Shown here: piece after piece, positions 44,501 to 56,065 of the stretch
Position numbering within the stretch: the stretch's first letter is position 1
Layout of the letters: every line of letters starts with the position of its first letter
Assembly (NCBI GenBank): GCA_016110215.1
Contig: JADWQD010000004.1
Coordinates: forward strand, 248,001-312,000
DNA length: 64,000 bases
Direction of reading: 5' to 3'
DNA from: Capronia americana
Taxonomy: Eukaryota > Ascomycota > Eurotiomycetes > Chaetothyriales > Herpotrichiellaceae
Notes under the pieces: model-generated
Seen by the model: only the letters and a program-made list of their open reading frames with translations
The model's database searches: none
What the model was told of the DNA's origin: nothing
Made by a program: the position numbers and the translations under genes

Positions 44501-47500
44501 GACGACGAGACCAATACAGGATTTGCACAGCAAAAAGACTCCTTCACCGGATGCTATGTAACTCCAGTGGTTTGGCAAAATCGTCGACTCCTATTCATCG
44601 GGGAGATCACCGAAAAGGCGGTTCCCAACGAGACCGCCAACACGACCACTTTTGGGGAGTTGACCAAACCTAGTTCTACGGCCAGTGCTAATTCGTTGGC
44701 CCCTCTTAGCCTGTGGGAAATCAAGGTGTCGTGGACAGAGTACCGGTCTGGCAAGTGGACCAACAAGCAGACTGCCTCGGAACCTTTCCAGACTGCTTCA
44801 TTTGATAATAACAATCGTCAGGATATCGACACGTTTCAATTTATGCCCCAGATCGCCACGCCTTCGGGTGGAACTCAGTATGTCAACATTGAAATTTGGC
44901 GTGCTGATGGCGTCAATTCCTGGTTCCAGGGCAACTACGTGTTCAACGGAAGCATCATTCAGAAGGGGTCCATGAAGACCCAAACCCGACCCAAGAATTG
45001 GACTCCCACGAGTTTCCATTTGGTCGGTGGTCGGTCGATGACTTTTACCGCCAGTTCATTGCAAAAGACCGATGATGGGAAGGTCCTCTTTTACCTTAAC
45101 GCCGCTCCCTACGTCAAATACGATTCTGACGATCTGAATGGGGTGATTCAGTACGCGAAAGGCTTCTCCGACATCTTCTACCATCCCTTTTCTGCCAATT
45201 TAGTCAGCGCAGCGAGCGTAGCCAACGACGTCACTAACATCGATCCCATTGAGGGCGTCTACCAAAACCTCACACCCAAATTTGTCGATGCAGCCTTTGG
45301 TACTGGGCCAGCGGAGACCGATGCCGATGGTGCGTCTCGTCCGACATTCGGGGAGCTCTCGAAGCCGTACACCAATTACAATTGGGAACTCGGTTTCTTT
45401 GCACCCGTCGAAGTTGCCAACACGCTGTTAGCCGGGCAGCAATTCGACCAGGCGCTAGATATGATACACCACGTCTTCAACCCTTACGCGGACGGGAAAG
45501 ATATCACGCGGGTGTGGAATTGGTACCCGTTCAAGAAATCGTCGTCGAAGATGGTGCTCGAAACCATCCTCAATCAGCTCAAGCCGCGTCAATCGGACCA
45601 GAAAATCACCAAATGGCGAGACCATCCTTTCCAACCCTTCGTGGTGGCGCGCGGCCGAACAGTAGCGTACATGAAGTGGACGATCATGCTCTACATCAAA
45701 GTCTTGATCGCTTATGGGGACATGTACTTCCGCCGCCGCACGCTGGAGGATATCCCGTTGGCCATCCAGATGTACGTGCTAGCCAGTCACCTGTACGGAC
45801 CGAAGGGCGAGAAGATCCCCAAGCGCGGAAAGAAGATCCCCCAGACGTACTTTTCGCTCCTCGACAAGTGGGACGCTTTCAGCAACGCAGCTGTGCAACT
45901 CGAGATTGCCTTTCCCTTCAGCAGTCAGACGCCGTTTCCCTGGGGGGTTTCCGATGACGATCTGGCCGTGGCCCCCGTAGATGTCAAACAGATTGCATTA
46001 GCTAACCTCTTTGGCTTTGCAACGTCCAGTTATTTTTGCCTGCCGTCGAATCCTGAGCTCCAAGCTCTTCGGTCGACCATCGACCAGCGTCTGTACAACA
46101 TTCGGAACTGTCTTGACATCGACGGTCGACCTCTGCCTCTCGTTCTTTGGGACCCACCATTAGATCCTGCCGACGTGGTCGCCGCCGTAGCGTCTGGACT
46201 GAGCCTTTCAAGCGCTCTTAACGATCTGAACACCAGCCTGCCCAATTATCGCTTCACCTGGCTGATTGCCCGTGCGCTGGAGCTAACGGGCGAATTGAAG
46301 AGCCTGGAGGCCACGTTTCTGTCGATCAAAGAGAAGCGAGACAGTGAAGCCCTTCAGCTCCTCCGCACAGGCCACGAACTCAGCATGAACAAAATGGTGA
46401 TGGCGATGAAAAAGCTTCAGCTGGAAGAGGCGAACAAGACTTTGGCAGCTCTGAGGGCAGGTCAGGAGGTAAGATTCCTTTTCCCTGATGGTGAATTCGC
46501 TCTCCTCACATGACGCTAACGGTTCACTATAGTCCCCGAAAGCGCGGTTCGATTTCTACTCCAGATTGGCGGGCGTAAACGTGCCACCGTTGGGTAGCAC
46601 AAGCCAACCTTTCACCGGCGTCAATATCGACATCGAACCCCCGGCAGCAGGGGACACGCACCTCAACAGCACTGAACTCCAAGAAGAAACGCAGGCCATC
46701 ATCGCGCAAGTGTGGAACGGAGAGGTGGCCTTGCTCGAAATCGTGGCGGGTATTTTACACGCGCTGCCGAGCTTCAATGTTCACGGGACGCCGATGGGAT
46801 GTGGTATCGAAGTTGCATGGGGTAAGTTGATGCAACACTGGTGTTGACATGACACGAATGTCTGACTGTCCACAGGTATGCCCAACATTGCGGCAGCGGC
46901 CCAGGCTTCAGCGCGCGTGTTTCAGACATACGCCAGCGACGCCAATTTCAGCTCGTCTCAAGCTGGACGCAAAGCTGGCCACGTAAAGCAATTCCAGGTG
47001 AGTCTTTCTGTGGCTTAGAGATGGTTCTCCCAGCTAACGGCTGCAACTCCCAGGACCGGGTGCACCAAATGAATCTGGCGGGACTCGAGTTTGAACATAT
47101 GAACAGCCAGATGGACGCACAGAACACGCGGATTGCCATCGCCAACAGGGACATCGCCAACCAGCAGCAACTCATCGACAACGCGCAGCAGGTCAACGAC
47201 TTCCTGCAGAACAAATACACCAATGACGACCTGTACACGTATCTCGAGAGCACGATGCGAACAGCCATGTACCAGACCTACCTGCTTGCATACGATCTGG
47301 CCAAGAAGGCCGAGCTGGCCTTCCGCTTCGAACGGCGGCCCACCAACGTCCAGGGCAGCGTGGATTTCGTGTCGTTTGGCTACTTCAACCCGGCGCGCGA
47401 CGGGTTGCAGGCCAGCCACCAACTGTATCTGGCACTCAAATCCATGGACGTGGCGTACCAGGAGAGCCGAGGGCACGACTACGAGATGACCAAGTCGGTT

Positions 47501-48526
47501 TCGCTACGACAGCTGAATCCCTACCAGCTGCTGACGCTGCGGGAGACGGGGTCGTGTACGTTCAACGTGCCGGAGGTGGCGTTCGACATGGACTTCCCGG
47601 GCCACTTCTACCGGCGCATCAAGACGGTCACATTGACCGTGCCGTGCGTGGTGGGCCCCCACATCGGAGTGAACGCGACGCTGCGGCTGGTCAAGCATCG
47701 ATACCGCGCCAACCCTCTGGCGGTGTCGAGCGGCGAATACGTAGAGGACACGTCAAGTGGGGGGCTGGACCCGCGTTTCCACACGGACATCATCCCTATC
47801 GATGCGGTGGCGACCAGCACAGCGCAGAACGACTCCGGGGTGTTCGAGCTATCGCTGAAAGACGAGCGGTTCGTGCCGTTTGAGGGCGCGGGGGCCATCT
47901 CGACGTGGGAACTGACGCTGCCACCCACCACCTTCCGGCCGTTCAACTACGCCTCCATCGCCGACGTGATTCTTTCGATGCGATACACGGCATGCGACGG
48001 CGGTGAGATGCTGCGCAAGGCAGCCTCGGGCAGCGTGGTGAGCTGGGTCGGGGCTATTGAAGAGGCCAGCAAAGAAGTTGGGCTGCTGACACTGTGGGAC
48101 GTGCGGGCCGAGTTCGCCACCGAATGGGCCAAGCTGTCCGCTACACCGAGCAACGGCGGCAACGACGTCCGCACCCTTGTCCTGCGCAATCTGAACGGCC
48201 GTCTGCCTGCGTTCGTGGCGGGCCGGGACTCCAGCAAAGTCCGCGCCAACGACGTGAGCCTGTTGACGACGCTCGGCTTCACACAGGCCGCCGACCTCGC
48301 CATCGATTTCAAGTATGTGGCAGGCAGCGGCACCAGTAGCAGCAGCAGCAATGCAACGGTCTTCGACAGCGGGCCGAGCAAGATCGGCGGCCTGAACATG
48401 TTTCGCATCACGACGGCGGATGACGAGTTCGGCGACTGGGGCCTGAAGCTCACGATTTCCAGCGCAATCAAAGTGGACAGCAGCTCGCGGATGTGGCTGG
48501 TGGTGCGGTACAAATTGATTAAGTGA
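38550..48526 (+). CDS. TcA-like toxin-complex translocation subunit
   Basis: Homologue of the bacterial TcA subunit, which forms the bell-shaped pentameric shell and syringe-like channel that binds receptors and injects the TcC effector. Five exons are inferred: 38550-40803, 40863-46468, 46533-46821, 46876-46997 and 47054-48526, about 3247 aa. Introns are 54-64 nt with GT..AG ends; each has an in-frame stop or breaks frame. Landmarks: a VRP1-like N-terminal part with MCECEACLDVTSP near residue 352; an acidic Cys-rich insert at about 970-995; an ABC-toxin N-region at about 1735-1860; the YNWELGFFAPVEVAN block with HHVFNPYAD at about 2257; helical channel segments; and a C-terminal TcB-binding-type beta domain (about 2850-3247). 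Bacterial TcA proteins are nearer 2500 aa, so this is long. GTG at 38541 was rejected as start. No signal peptide is seen. Confidence 0.9.
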
Positions 48527-49649
48527 GGGAGATGGAGGTGAATTTGGGAATTTAAATTTCGAAATCATTAGCGGGTGAGTGGCCTCATCACAGGACACCA
48601 AAATGTATAACACCGGTCAGAAGTATTGGTTTGATTTGACGTCCAGAGAGTTTGCTGGCTATCGTCTGGATAGAGGCGTGCAAGAAAAGTCTTTGGCGTG
48701 CTGGGTTTTGAGCCTTTACCAACGAAGTCGGTGGTTCTAACGGATCGACAGGCATCAGATTGACAAAGGATCCAAACGAAGGGCAAGAGCTGGTTAGAGA
48801 GTTGGGGTCTTAGTGGCGAAAGCTAGTTCTGCGGGCGGCTATGACAGTCAAGTGACGAAGACACACCGCAACGCCATGGCAGCAAACCGTGACAATGTCA
48901 TTGACGGGCTTCGAAACGTACCTAGTAGCTAGCCATATCCTGCCGTTTTATACCTTTGGGTCATCGGAGACCCCAGTCTAATCAACTTTTTGTTCAAGTT
49001 CTCGCCTTCGCTCTGAGCCAGCTCGAGACGACGCGAAGTACCACAAGCAAGCTGGTTGGAGGGGAGTGACTTCGCGACTGCCAGGCAACAGAGCTGGGCA
49101 AGGCTCACTCGAAAATTTACTATGTTGCCAGTGCCAGTATGCTCGTGGCCAATCATTGTCGGCCTTGAGGATGCGTCGTGGAAGAGAGGAAAGCCGCCGG
49201 CACCGCTCGCCGGCTTCTTCAAGGTCATGCGCGATGGTTCCCTGGAGGAAGAGCAGAGCAGAAGGAGGCTCTGGCAGTATGTCCCGGGACGCTACGTATC
49301 ATTGGAATTGAGGCTGATTGAAAGAGATGGTGCGTCGAAAGAAGCCGCTGAGACACCAACTGAACCCGGAGTTTGCCCGTGGGGTACATTCAGTTATTCA
49401 CTACTACTCGTACTCGCTGTGACTATGGAGAACGTTTCTCGGCGCAATGATGATACGAGGAGGAGGGGTGACGATGAGTCGATCGATGACTTGGAATAAT
49501 GTAAAAAAACCAAAGCACCTGAAGCACCTCAAGCACCTCAAGCACCACGTCGTTTCCCCTGCTTGCTTGTACACTGACTTACTTCAAGATAACATCGTTT
49601 TATTCAGTCTGAATCCTTCTTCTCCCTTCTTCACCATACACCCTCAAGC
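48527..49649. other. Intergenic, 3' flank of TcA-like gene and upstream region of aldo-keto reductase
   Basis: A plus-strand frame of 147 aa (49056-49499) has no recognisable domain and probably is not coding. A 9 bp tandem repeat lies just upstream of the aldo-keto reductase and is listed separately. Confidence 0.5.
49513..49548 (+). repeat. 9 bp tandem repeat (AAGCACCTC), four copies
   Basis: Four consecutive 9-mers, AAGCACCTG / AAGCACCTC / AAGCACCTC / AAGCACCAC, about 100 bp before the aldo-keto reductase ATG, in its promoter or leader. Confidence 0.85.
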
Positions 49650-50492
49650 ATGGCAGCCCTATCGATGACGTCGACGGTTCAACTCAACGACGGCAACGCC
49701 ATGCCGATCCTCGCCTTCGGCACGGCAGCCACGAGCAACTGTACGGAAGAGGTCCTAACGGCACTCCGCCACTCATACACCCACATCGACACCGCACACA
49801 TCTACGGCACGGAGAAGGACGTCGGCGCGGCCCTCAAAGCCAGCGGCGTCGCGCGGTCGAAACTCTTCGTCGCCTCCAAACTATGGGACCGGGACTTCAC
49901 GCGCGAAGCCGCCCTGCAGGGCGTCAAGCAGTCGCTCCACGCCATGCAGCTCGACTACCTGGACCTGTTCCTCCTGCACAACCCGCGCGGCGGGGCCGGT
50001 CGACGCCGCGACGCCTGGCTCGGCCTGCAGGACGCCGTGCAGGCGGGGCTCGTCCGGAGCATAGGCGTGTCGAACTGGTCGGTCGGGCACCTCGAACAGC
50101 TGGCCCGGGAGGACGGGGTCACGGTCGTGCCGGCCTGCAACCAGATCGAGTTCCACCCCTGGAACCAGCAGGCCGGGATTGTCAAGTATTGCAAGGAAAA
50201 GGGCATACAGATCACGGCGTTTTCGGCGCTGGCGCAGGGAAAGCGCATGGATGACAAGCTCATCAACGCCTTGGCCGCAAAGCATGGGAAGACGCCGTCG
50301 CAGGTGATCCTGCGGTGGATGGTGCAGAGGCAGATCGTGCCCATCACGAAAAGCAGCAAGGAAGAGCGGGTCAAGCAGACGACCGAGATCTTTGGCTGGG
50401 AACTCGACCCGAAGGAATGCGAAGACATCGACAAGTTGGACGAGGGCATGAAGGCGAGGATTGGCGACTGGGATCCGGACGAGCATGAGTAG
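49650..50492 (+). CDS. Aldo-keto reductase
   Basis: NADPH-dependent carbonyl reductase of the AKR superfamily, cytosolic. Single exon, 280 aa, the usual length for the fungal AKR3/AKR5-like group. The catalytic tetrad is complete: Asp47 and Tyr52 in DTAHIYGTE, Lys77 in ASKLWD, His110 in LLHNPRG. The SIGVSNWSVGHLEQL segment and the cofactor-binding PITKSSKEERVKQ motif at the C-terminal side are also present. The substrate is unknown; aldehydes, xylose-type sugars or ketoesters are possible. The start is the only ATG before the conserved N-terminal strand. It is convergent with the DUF3405 gene, only 134 bp between stops. Confidence 0.94.
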   Translation: MAALSMTSTVQLNDGNAMPILAFGTAATSNCTEEVLTALRHSYTHIDTAHIYGTEKDVGAALKASGVARSKLFVASKLWDRDFTREAALQGVKQSLHAMQLDYLDLFLLHNPRGGAGRRRDAWLGLQDAVQAGLVRSIGVSNWSVGHLEQLAREDGVTVVPACNQIEFHPWNQQAGIVKYCKEKGIQITAFSALAQGKRMDDKLINALAAKHGKTPSQVILRWMVQRQIVPITKSSKEERVKQTTEIFGWELDPKECEDIDKLDEGMKARIGDWDPDEHE

Positions 50493-50626
50493 GGAAGGTA
50501 AAGAAAGTGCTCACGCTCCTGAGATCGTGTAGAGGCGACATTTTCATCGTCAACAACATGTGTGTCCTCGCCGGCCACGCTCACAGCAGTGGCGGTCTAT
50601 TCAAAAGCTGCTTGCAACAATATTCA

Positions 50627-52507
50627 TCATGCATTATCACCGACTTTCACCGGATGTAAAGCCATCATTGGCGCCCAGATCTGTCCGTCAACCTCCCGCA
50701 ACATTGACGGCATATTCGTCGTATCACCATTCATCCATTGCTTGAACGACCTCCCGGGATAGCCCGGCACCCACCACCACGTGCCACCGTTGAAGATTCT
50801 GTAGACGCCATTGGGGTCATACATGGCTCTACCAAATGCAAGTCCATTGTTTGTCTCCGCATTCTCCACTGGTGTTCCACCGTTGAACAACCGCCCTAGT
50901 TCTGCGACACCAACTTCCCGATCCGCCTGAGGATGATGGTACCAAGGATGGGGTGGAAACACGACCTTCAACCCGTGGTACAGCGCAAACGATATCGCGG
51001 TAGCTTCTGACGAGAGGGCCAACCCCTGATGGACCTGCGCGTGATGCATGGCGTTGAGCAGGTTCCACGAGTATCTCCCCATGGCAACCGGGCTGTACCA
51101 TCGCGGCGTGTCTTCCCCCTCCTTAAAACCGTGAACCCAGCCTTTAAATGGCCAATACTTAGTCGCCTTCACGTCCGCCAGACCGTTAGTCAGGATCAAG
51201 TCGGCGTCTTCGCCCACACCCCATTCAAAGTCGTCCAGAGAAGGATCAGCAACAGGGGGCTGAGGTCCGATGGGCTGTGGAAGGTCGCGAATCTGGACTG
51301 CTCCCCAGATACCGCCACCATTCAAGCTTTGGTTGACTGCTGAGCTGAACTCTTCATAAGAGCCGTGAAGCTGTGGCATGTAGAAGTACGATGACCGCTC
51401 CACGGACTGCTTTCGGGGTTGCTTCCGCGCAAACCGGGACATGGCCTCCAGCCATACTCCGGAATGGCCCGTGATCTTCACATCCATTTCAAGCTGCCAG
51501 TAGTGGTCGAAGCCGGGGAAGAGCTGGGCGAACATCTGTAATGGCTGGTAGACCTGGAAAAAGGCCGAATGCTCCGAGATGATAGGATACCAAGATTCAA
51601 GCAATTCGAGATCGAAGAGAACCGCAATGTCTCGAAACTCGGCGGGGACCAACTCATCCAACGACCTATCGTAGCTCTTTGAGTCGTGAAAGATCTGCCT
51701 GGTGCCATTTTTGTCCTTGACATCCACAAGCAGAAACACTGCATAGTCGGCGTTCGATTGCAGTCCAGCTTCCACGATCAGTGACCGGATGTGGTACAAA
51801 TCCCAGGAAGTGTAATTGTAGCCTTCCCAGCTGCGAAGCACGATTGCCGTTCGACCTGTCGGGGCTTTCCGTGCCGTTAGTTGTTCGGTATCAATCTTTC
51901 TACGCAGCATAAACCTTCTGTTGGTGGTGACCCTGTCAGTACGGAGAAAGCGATCCTGGTTCGACGCGAGACATTCATTCTGCAGATCTGCCCATTTGAC
52001 GGAGCTCCATTCGACACGTGTTCGAGGATATGACTCTGAATCTTCATTGTATCCATACGCGCCATATCTCGTATCGGGGGTGTTTAAGGTGGTTGGAAGG
52101 TCAAGGGCCGCATGCGAACCACCGACCGGCTCAGGGAAAGCTTCGCGTTATCAGCTGCTAGAAATCGGCAAAGGAATTGACGCACGCAGGTCCAGGGATT
52201 CCGCCCATATTTGATCGTCACGATCCTCCTGCACGGACCTCCCCCTGGGTCCTATGCATGGCGTTCGTGTCACACTTGGCGGTGCCTGCGGTGGGGTCAC
52301 CGTCTCGAAAGGGATAGGTATGGAATCGCCGAGGATTGAGGTGCCGACCTCCCGATAAAGGAAGATTAAGAACAAGCTGAAACCAACAAAGCCCAAGACA
52401 TGAACCCCATACCGTCTGAGATGGACCACCTGCGCGGCCATAGCGTGGCCAAGCGCATTGATGGGGCAGTTCGAAACTCGATGGCACGAAACAGGACGTG
52501 CCAACAT
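50627..52507 (-). CDS. DUF3405 type II membrane protein (putative glycosyltransferase-like)
   Basis: Exons 52507-52186 and 52140-50627 with a 45 nt intron (GTGCGT..GAAG, branch CTGATAAC) give 611 aa. A single transmembrane helix near residues 33-52 (HVLGFVGFSLFLIFLY) follows a short basic N-terminus, as expected for a Golgi-resident type II protein. A stem of about 130 residues leads to the DUF3405 domain: AIVLRSWEGYNYTSWD, FDHYWQLEMDVKITG (a DxD-like acidic pair), and WGVGEDADLI. The family is widespread in filamentous ascomycetes and looks glycosyltransferase-like, but no activity is established to my knowledge. The start is the first ATG in frame (GTG lies 12 nt earlier). Confidence 0.88.
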
Positions 52508-54261
52508 CGTGTCATCCACGCTAAGCCTTGCGCAATGAGCTTGTTTCCCGCTTATGTAAGTGAGGCTGACCGATCACGCAGCGCTTGGCTGCTTCCTTCT
52601 GTACGAGTCCGAGTCCGACCCATCGACGTTGTGATCAGATAGCCTGGAGATGTCTCTTGACCCAGAGGGGGATGACGACGCGCTCAACGACTGCGTCCGC
52701 GTCATTTTGAATCTGAAGAAGAGCAGAAGAGCAGAGGAATTATTACACGAACAATGCAAACTGGCAAAACTCATATCGAGGACGACGATGGTTTTAGAGG
52801 AGTCCCCCAAACAGCTTCCGGCGGCTCTTTAGAGACAACATCGCAACACCGCATATGGTCAAGACTCCCTCGTTGATTATCCGGCTGATCAAATGCTGTG
52901 CATACCGTGTATGTGAATCCCGTGAACGAGGCCACAATAGCCCATCGGTCAGCAATTCCTCACTTTCACCGTTTGGGACCCATTTCCCTTGTGTCTTCAC
53001 CCTCCCTCTCCCGATGTCCCTGTTCCGCGGAACTCAACACGAAGCCGGTGATCCTCAAGACGCGCCTCGTTTCAGAATCGGGAATATTCCGGATCATGCC
53101 GAGCGAAGTCACCATACTGGTGCTATTTCTCCGTGGACCACCTCGTTCTCCTGCTGCCGCTTTTCGCCATGTCGCTGCTTTTGGACCATCATAATAACGC
53201 CAGGTTGACTCTTGAGAAGGACTTCTTCGCGACCTCTCATTACCTTACTGCTCTCTAGCATCCAATTGAGCATCGTCACCTATCGCCCTATCAGGCAACA
53301 TGTCCGTCACTCATGCTTTCCGCTTTATTGCTAGTGATGAATGCGTGATCAGTCATCGCTCTGATAGGGAATTTCCATGGCAACACGATGGTTTCAAGCA
53401 AGGTGACAGTTCACCGAGCTTACCGGCCAACGGTAACCTTCGACACAGCAAGGTGCCAACCTGCATACTGTGTCTCAGAGCAGACTGTCAGCCGACCCAT
53501 CAATTCGGTATTCCGTGTGACTTCACAAATATGGAGGAGACATGGCTCTTGATAGGTGTCTCGCTCCCTGGACAGTTGTCTTTCGACAAATAGGACGCTG
53601 TATATTCGAGGGTCAATAGGAAGCCGTGGGCAGTCTGAAGCACCGCGTGGGGAGGAACGAACGACAACCACGACCATCTTCCTGTCCATTTGCTCTTCTC
53701 CCGAAGCGGAGGGCATTTCCCTGCGGCCAGCCAGTCGACGCACCAGTTACTCATCTCCATGACCACAGATTTTAGTCCCTCGAAAGTTGAATGCTCGCTC
53801 AACTTTGCCTCATCCGGTATTTGTCGTTGTTGAAAATGTGAATTTGCCGCGCTGAAATACACCGCACGTTATTGGATCATGCCGTACCGTTCCTGACTAG
53901 ACGTGAGCTGGCGCGCACGCCAGTGGTTCCTGCAAGATCGAGCTTATGTAGCCGAGAGGTCGAGACCGACCCTTCTCCGCAAAAGCAGTGCGTCATCACT
54001 TCTACATACTGTACTGCAGATTATGCCTGTCGCATGTAACAGACCAGAGTCCAGCGGGAAGCAGGTGGGAGATCTGAGAAAGGCAATCTGCAAAGGTGCG
54101 GGGAAAGGTGATCCAGCTGATGTACAAAATGGTGGACATTGGCACTTGATGTTGATTATAGTATGGTGTGGGCTGCCAACGTCCTGGTATTGACTTTGGC
54201 TTGCATTGCTTCAGAGTGTATTGGTATCAGCCAAGTTACGTTGTGTCTCCTTCCTTCCATC
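52508..54261. other. 1.75 kb divergent intergenic region
   Basis: Lies between the divergent DUF3405 and catalase-related genes. Short frames such as 52650-52832 (60 aa, acidic and Leu/Lys-rich) and 53300-53593 show no domain. No gene is called. Confidence 0.5.
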
Positions 54262-55465
54262 ATGCCTGAGTACATTCGCTGGGACGCGGCTGGCGTCGAA
54301 TTTGAACAGCCTGGTGAGCAGGAGAAGATCAAACAAGTCTCAGATCAATTCTGCAGATTCCAGATGATGAACTTCGATGAGCACCACCATGCTCTTCGCG
54401 GAACTCATCTGAAAACTCAAGGCGTAAGGATCCTCTCTATACATACTTAGTACGTGCTGCCTCTCTGATGGACAACAGTGCGTTGCTGGCAAGTTCATCG
54501 TCCACGACAACCTACCTTCTCATCTCGCGCAAGGCATGTTTGCAAAACCCGGTACATACGATGTGATCATGCGGTACTCTTCTCTCACGCCAAAACTTGT
54601 GCCGGACAATGTGCCCGCACCACGTGGGATCGGCATGAAGATCTTCGGTATCGAGGGTGAGAAGATCTGGGGAGAAGACAAGAAAACTCAAGACTGGACG
54701 TTCAACAACTATCCTGTTCTTGAACTTCGAGACCCTCAAACGACGTATGAGATTGCAGATTCGCTCGAACGAAATTGGGACAACATGGATGGCTTTGTGG
54801 ATGAGCTCAAGGCACGACCAGACGCTGACGTCGCATGTCGACCGGCGAGCATTCCGCCTCAGCACAGTAAGCGGCCACCTTCGGTCAATGAGACACATAC
54901 TGTACAGTATGTATAGTATCGTTGGCTGACTGATGCAGTGGTCTCGATGCCAGAATATTCGCAATCGGCATATCGATTTGGTGACTATGTGGCAAAATTT
55001 GGTGTGTTCCCGGTTGGTGAGGAGCAAAAGAAGCAGGCGAACTTCCACATCACCGAGAAGGATCCTAAGAACATCATCTCAAGAGAACTCCGCAAGTTTC
55101 ACATGAGTAACAAGGTCACTTATTCGTTTTGTGCCCAGCTGCTTCAGAATCTCGAGGAGCAGCCGGTTGAAGACATTGGCGTCGAATGGGATGAAAGCAA
55201 ATATCCGTTCGAGCAGATCGCGACATTGGAGTTTGAGCCACAGGATAGCTGGTTGCCAGAATTTCGAGTTTGGTGGGACGACAGGATCACGGTCAACAGT
55301 TGGCATGGTTTGAAGGTCCATCAGCCGCTGGGCAGCACGAATCGCATGCGCAGAGTGGTTTATGCTGAGTCGAGGAAGTTGCGGTTGAGGGAGAACGGGC
55401 ATAAAGATTACATCGAGCCAGGCAGTCTGAAGGAGGTGCCGTACCAAGTCACGGCGTCAGCCTAA
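54262..55465 (+). CDS. Catalase-related haem protein (SrpA-like small catalase family)
   Basis: Three exons, 54262-54423, 54479-54866 and 54939-55465, with introns of 55 and 72 nt; product 358 aa, the size of the small catalase-like family rather than of full catalases (about 500-700 aa). The distal haem His is at residue 49 (GTHLKTQG) and is followed by VAGKFIVHDNLPSHLAQGMF and MRYSS, which match the catalase core. A distal Asn is visible in FNNYPVLELRDP. The C-terminal part has the HQPLGSTNRMRRVVY segment characteristic of this subgroup. Such proteins bind haem and act on peroxide or lipid hydroperoxides; true catalase activity is often weak. No signal peptide or PTS1 (it ends in TASA), so it is probably cytosolic. 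Confidence 0.88.
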
Positions 55466-56065
55466 TTAAGATAATACAGTATACAGGCCTTCTGCAGTAG
55501 TTTACATCTGTATCTATACAGTATATACTGAATTAATGATGTTCTGATGCTGTTCTGATGCTGTTCTGATGCTGTTCTGATACTATATTACTTATCCTTT
55601 AAATCACTTTAGACCAGTGCCAGTCCACCCCCAGTCCACCCCAGTCTACTAATATATATTAAAACTCACCTGAAATCGGCATAAGCCCCACCTCCGGCAT
55701 AGTCCAGCACCCTAGAGGGGGGTGGGCATATAAGTACCTGAAGGAAGAATATTGCTGTTCTAGGTACCAGTAATATATACTAAATACTAGTAGTAGTACC
55801 ACTAAAATCAACTAATTCAAGAATCTAAGGTTAAAGAGATACGAATTCCACTGGATTTAGCAGTTCAGTGGAGAATTTGCTTGGCGGCCCACATTAATAT
55901 TGAACTCAAACGATGTTTCCCACGACTCGCTGCTTTAAAGACTGGCAAGTAGATTAGGCAGTAGTACTTTCCGACGAATGATGTAACTCATTTCACATGG
56001 TTCTTTATTCATTGCGGTGTAAGCAAGACTCGGAGTCGAGAAAGGCGGGGGCATGCGACATTCAC
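55466..56065. other. AT-rich intergenic island with repeats
   Basis: Noticeably richer in A/T than its surroundings, with ATATAT and TACTAGTAGTAGTACC stretches, the 11 bp tandem repeat and a duplicated CCAGTCCACC string near 55617-55640. No gene. It may be a decayed mobile-element relic, but no terminal repeats or coding remnant are visible. Confidence 0.5.
55541..55584 (+). repeat. 11 bp tandem repeat (GTTCTGATGCT), four copies
   Basis: Three perfect units and a fourth with GATACT at its end, directly after the catalase-related gene. Confidence 0.9.

Noticed and set aside
30081..48526. Idea that the Tc segment is bacterial contamination
   Set aside because: The TcA-like gene has several well-formed spliceosomal introns and both flanks are fungal genes in one continuous sequence.
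47849..48613. 254 aa minus-strand open frame (and 188 aa at 47947-48513)
   Set aside because: Antisense to the last exon of the TcA-like gene; composition fits a codon-bias shadow.
49056..49499. 147 aa open frame upstream of the aldo-keto reductase
   Set aside because: No recognisable domain; the N-terminus and composition look random.
52650..52832. 60 aa open frame with an acidic, Leu/Lys-rich sequence
   Set aside because: Too short to support without homologues or transcripts; it could still be a small protein.
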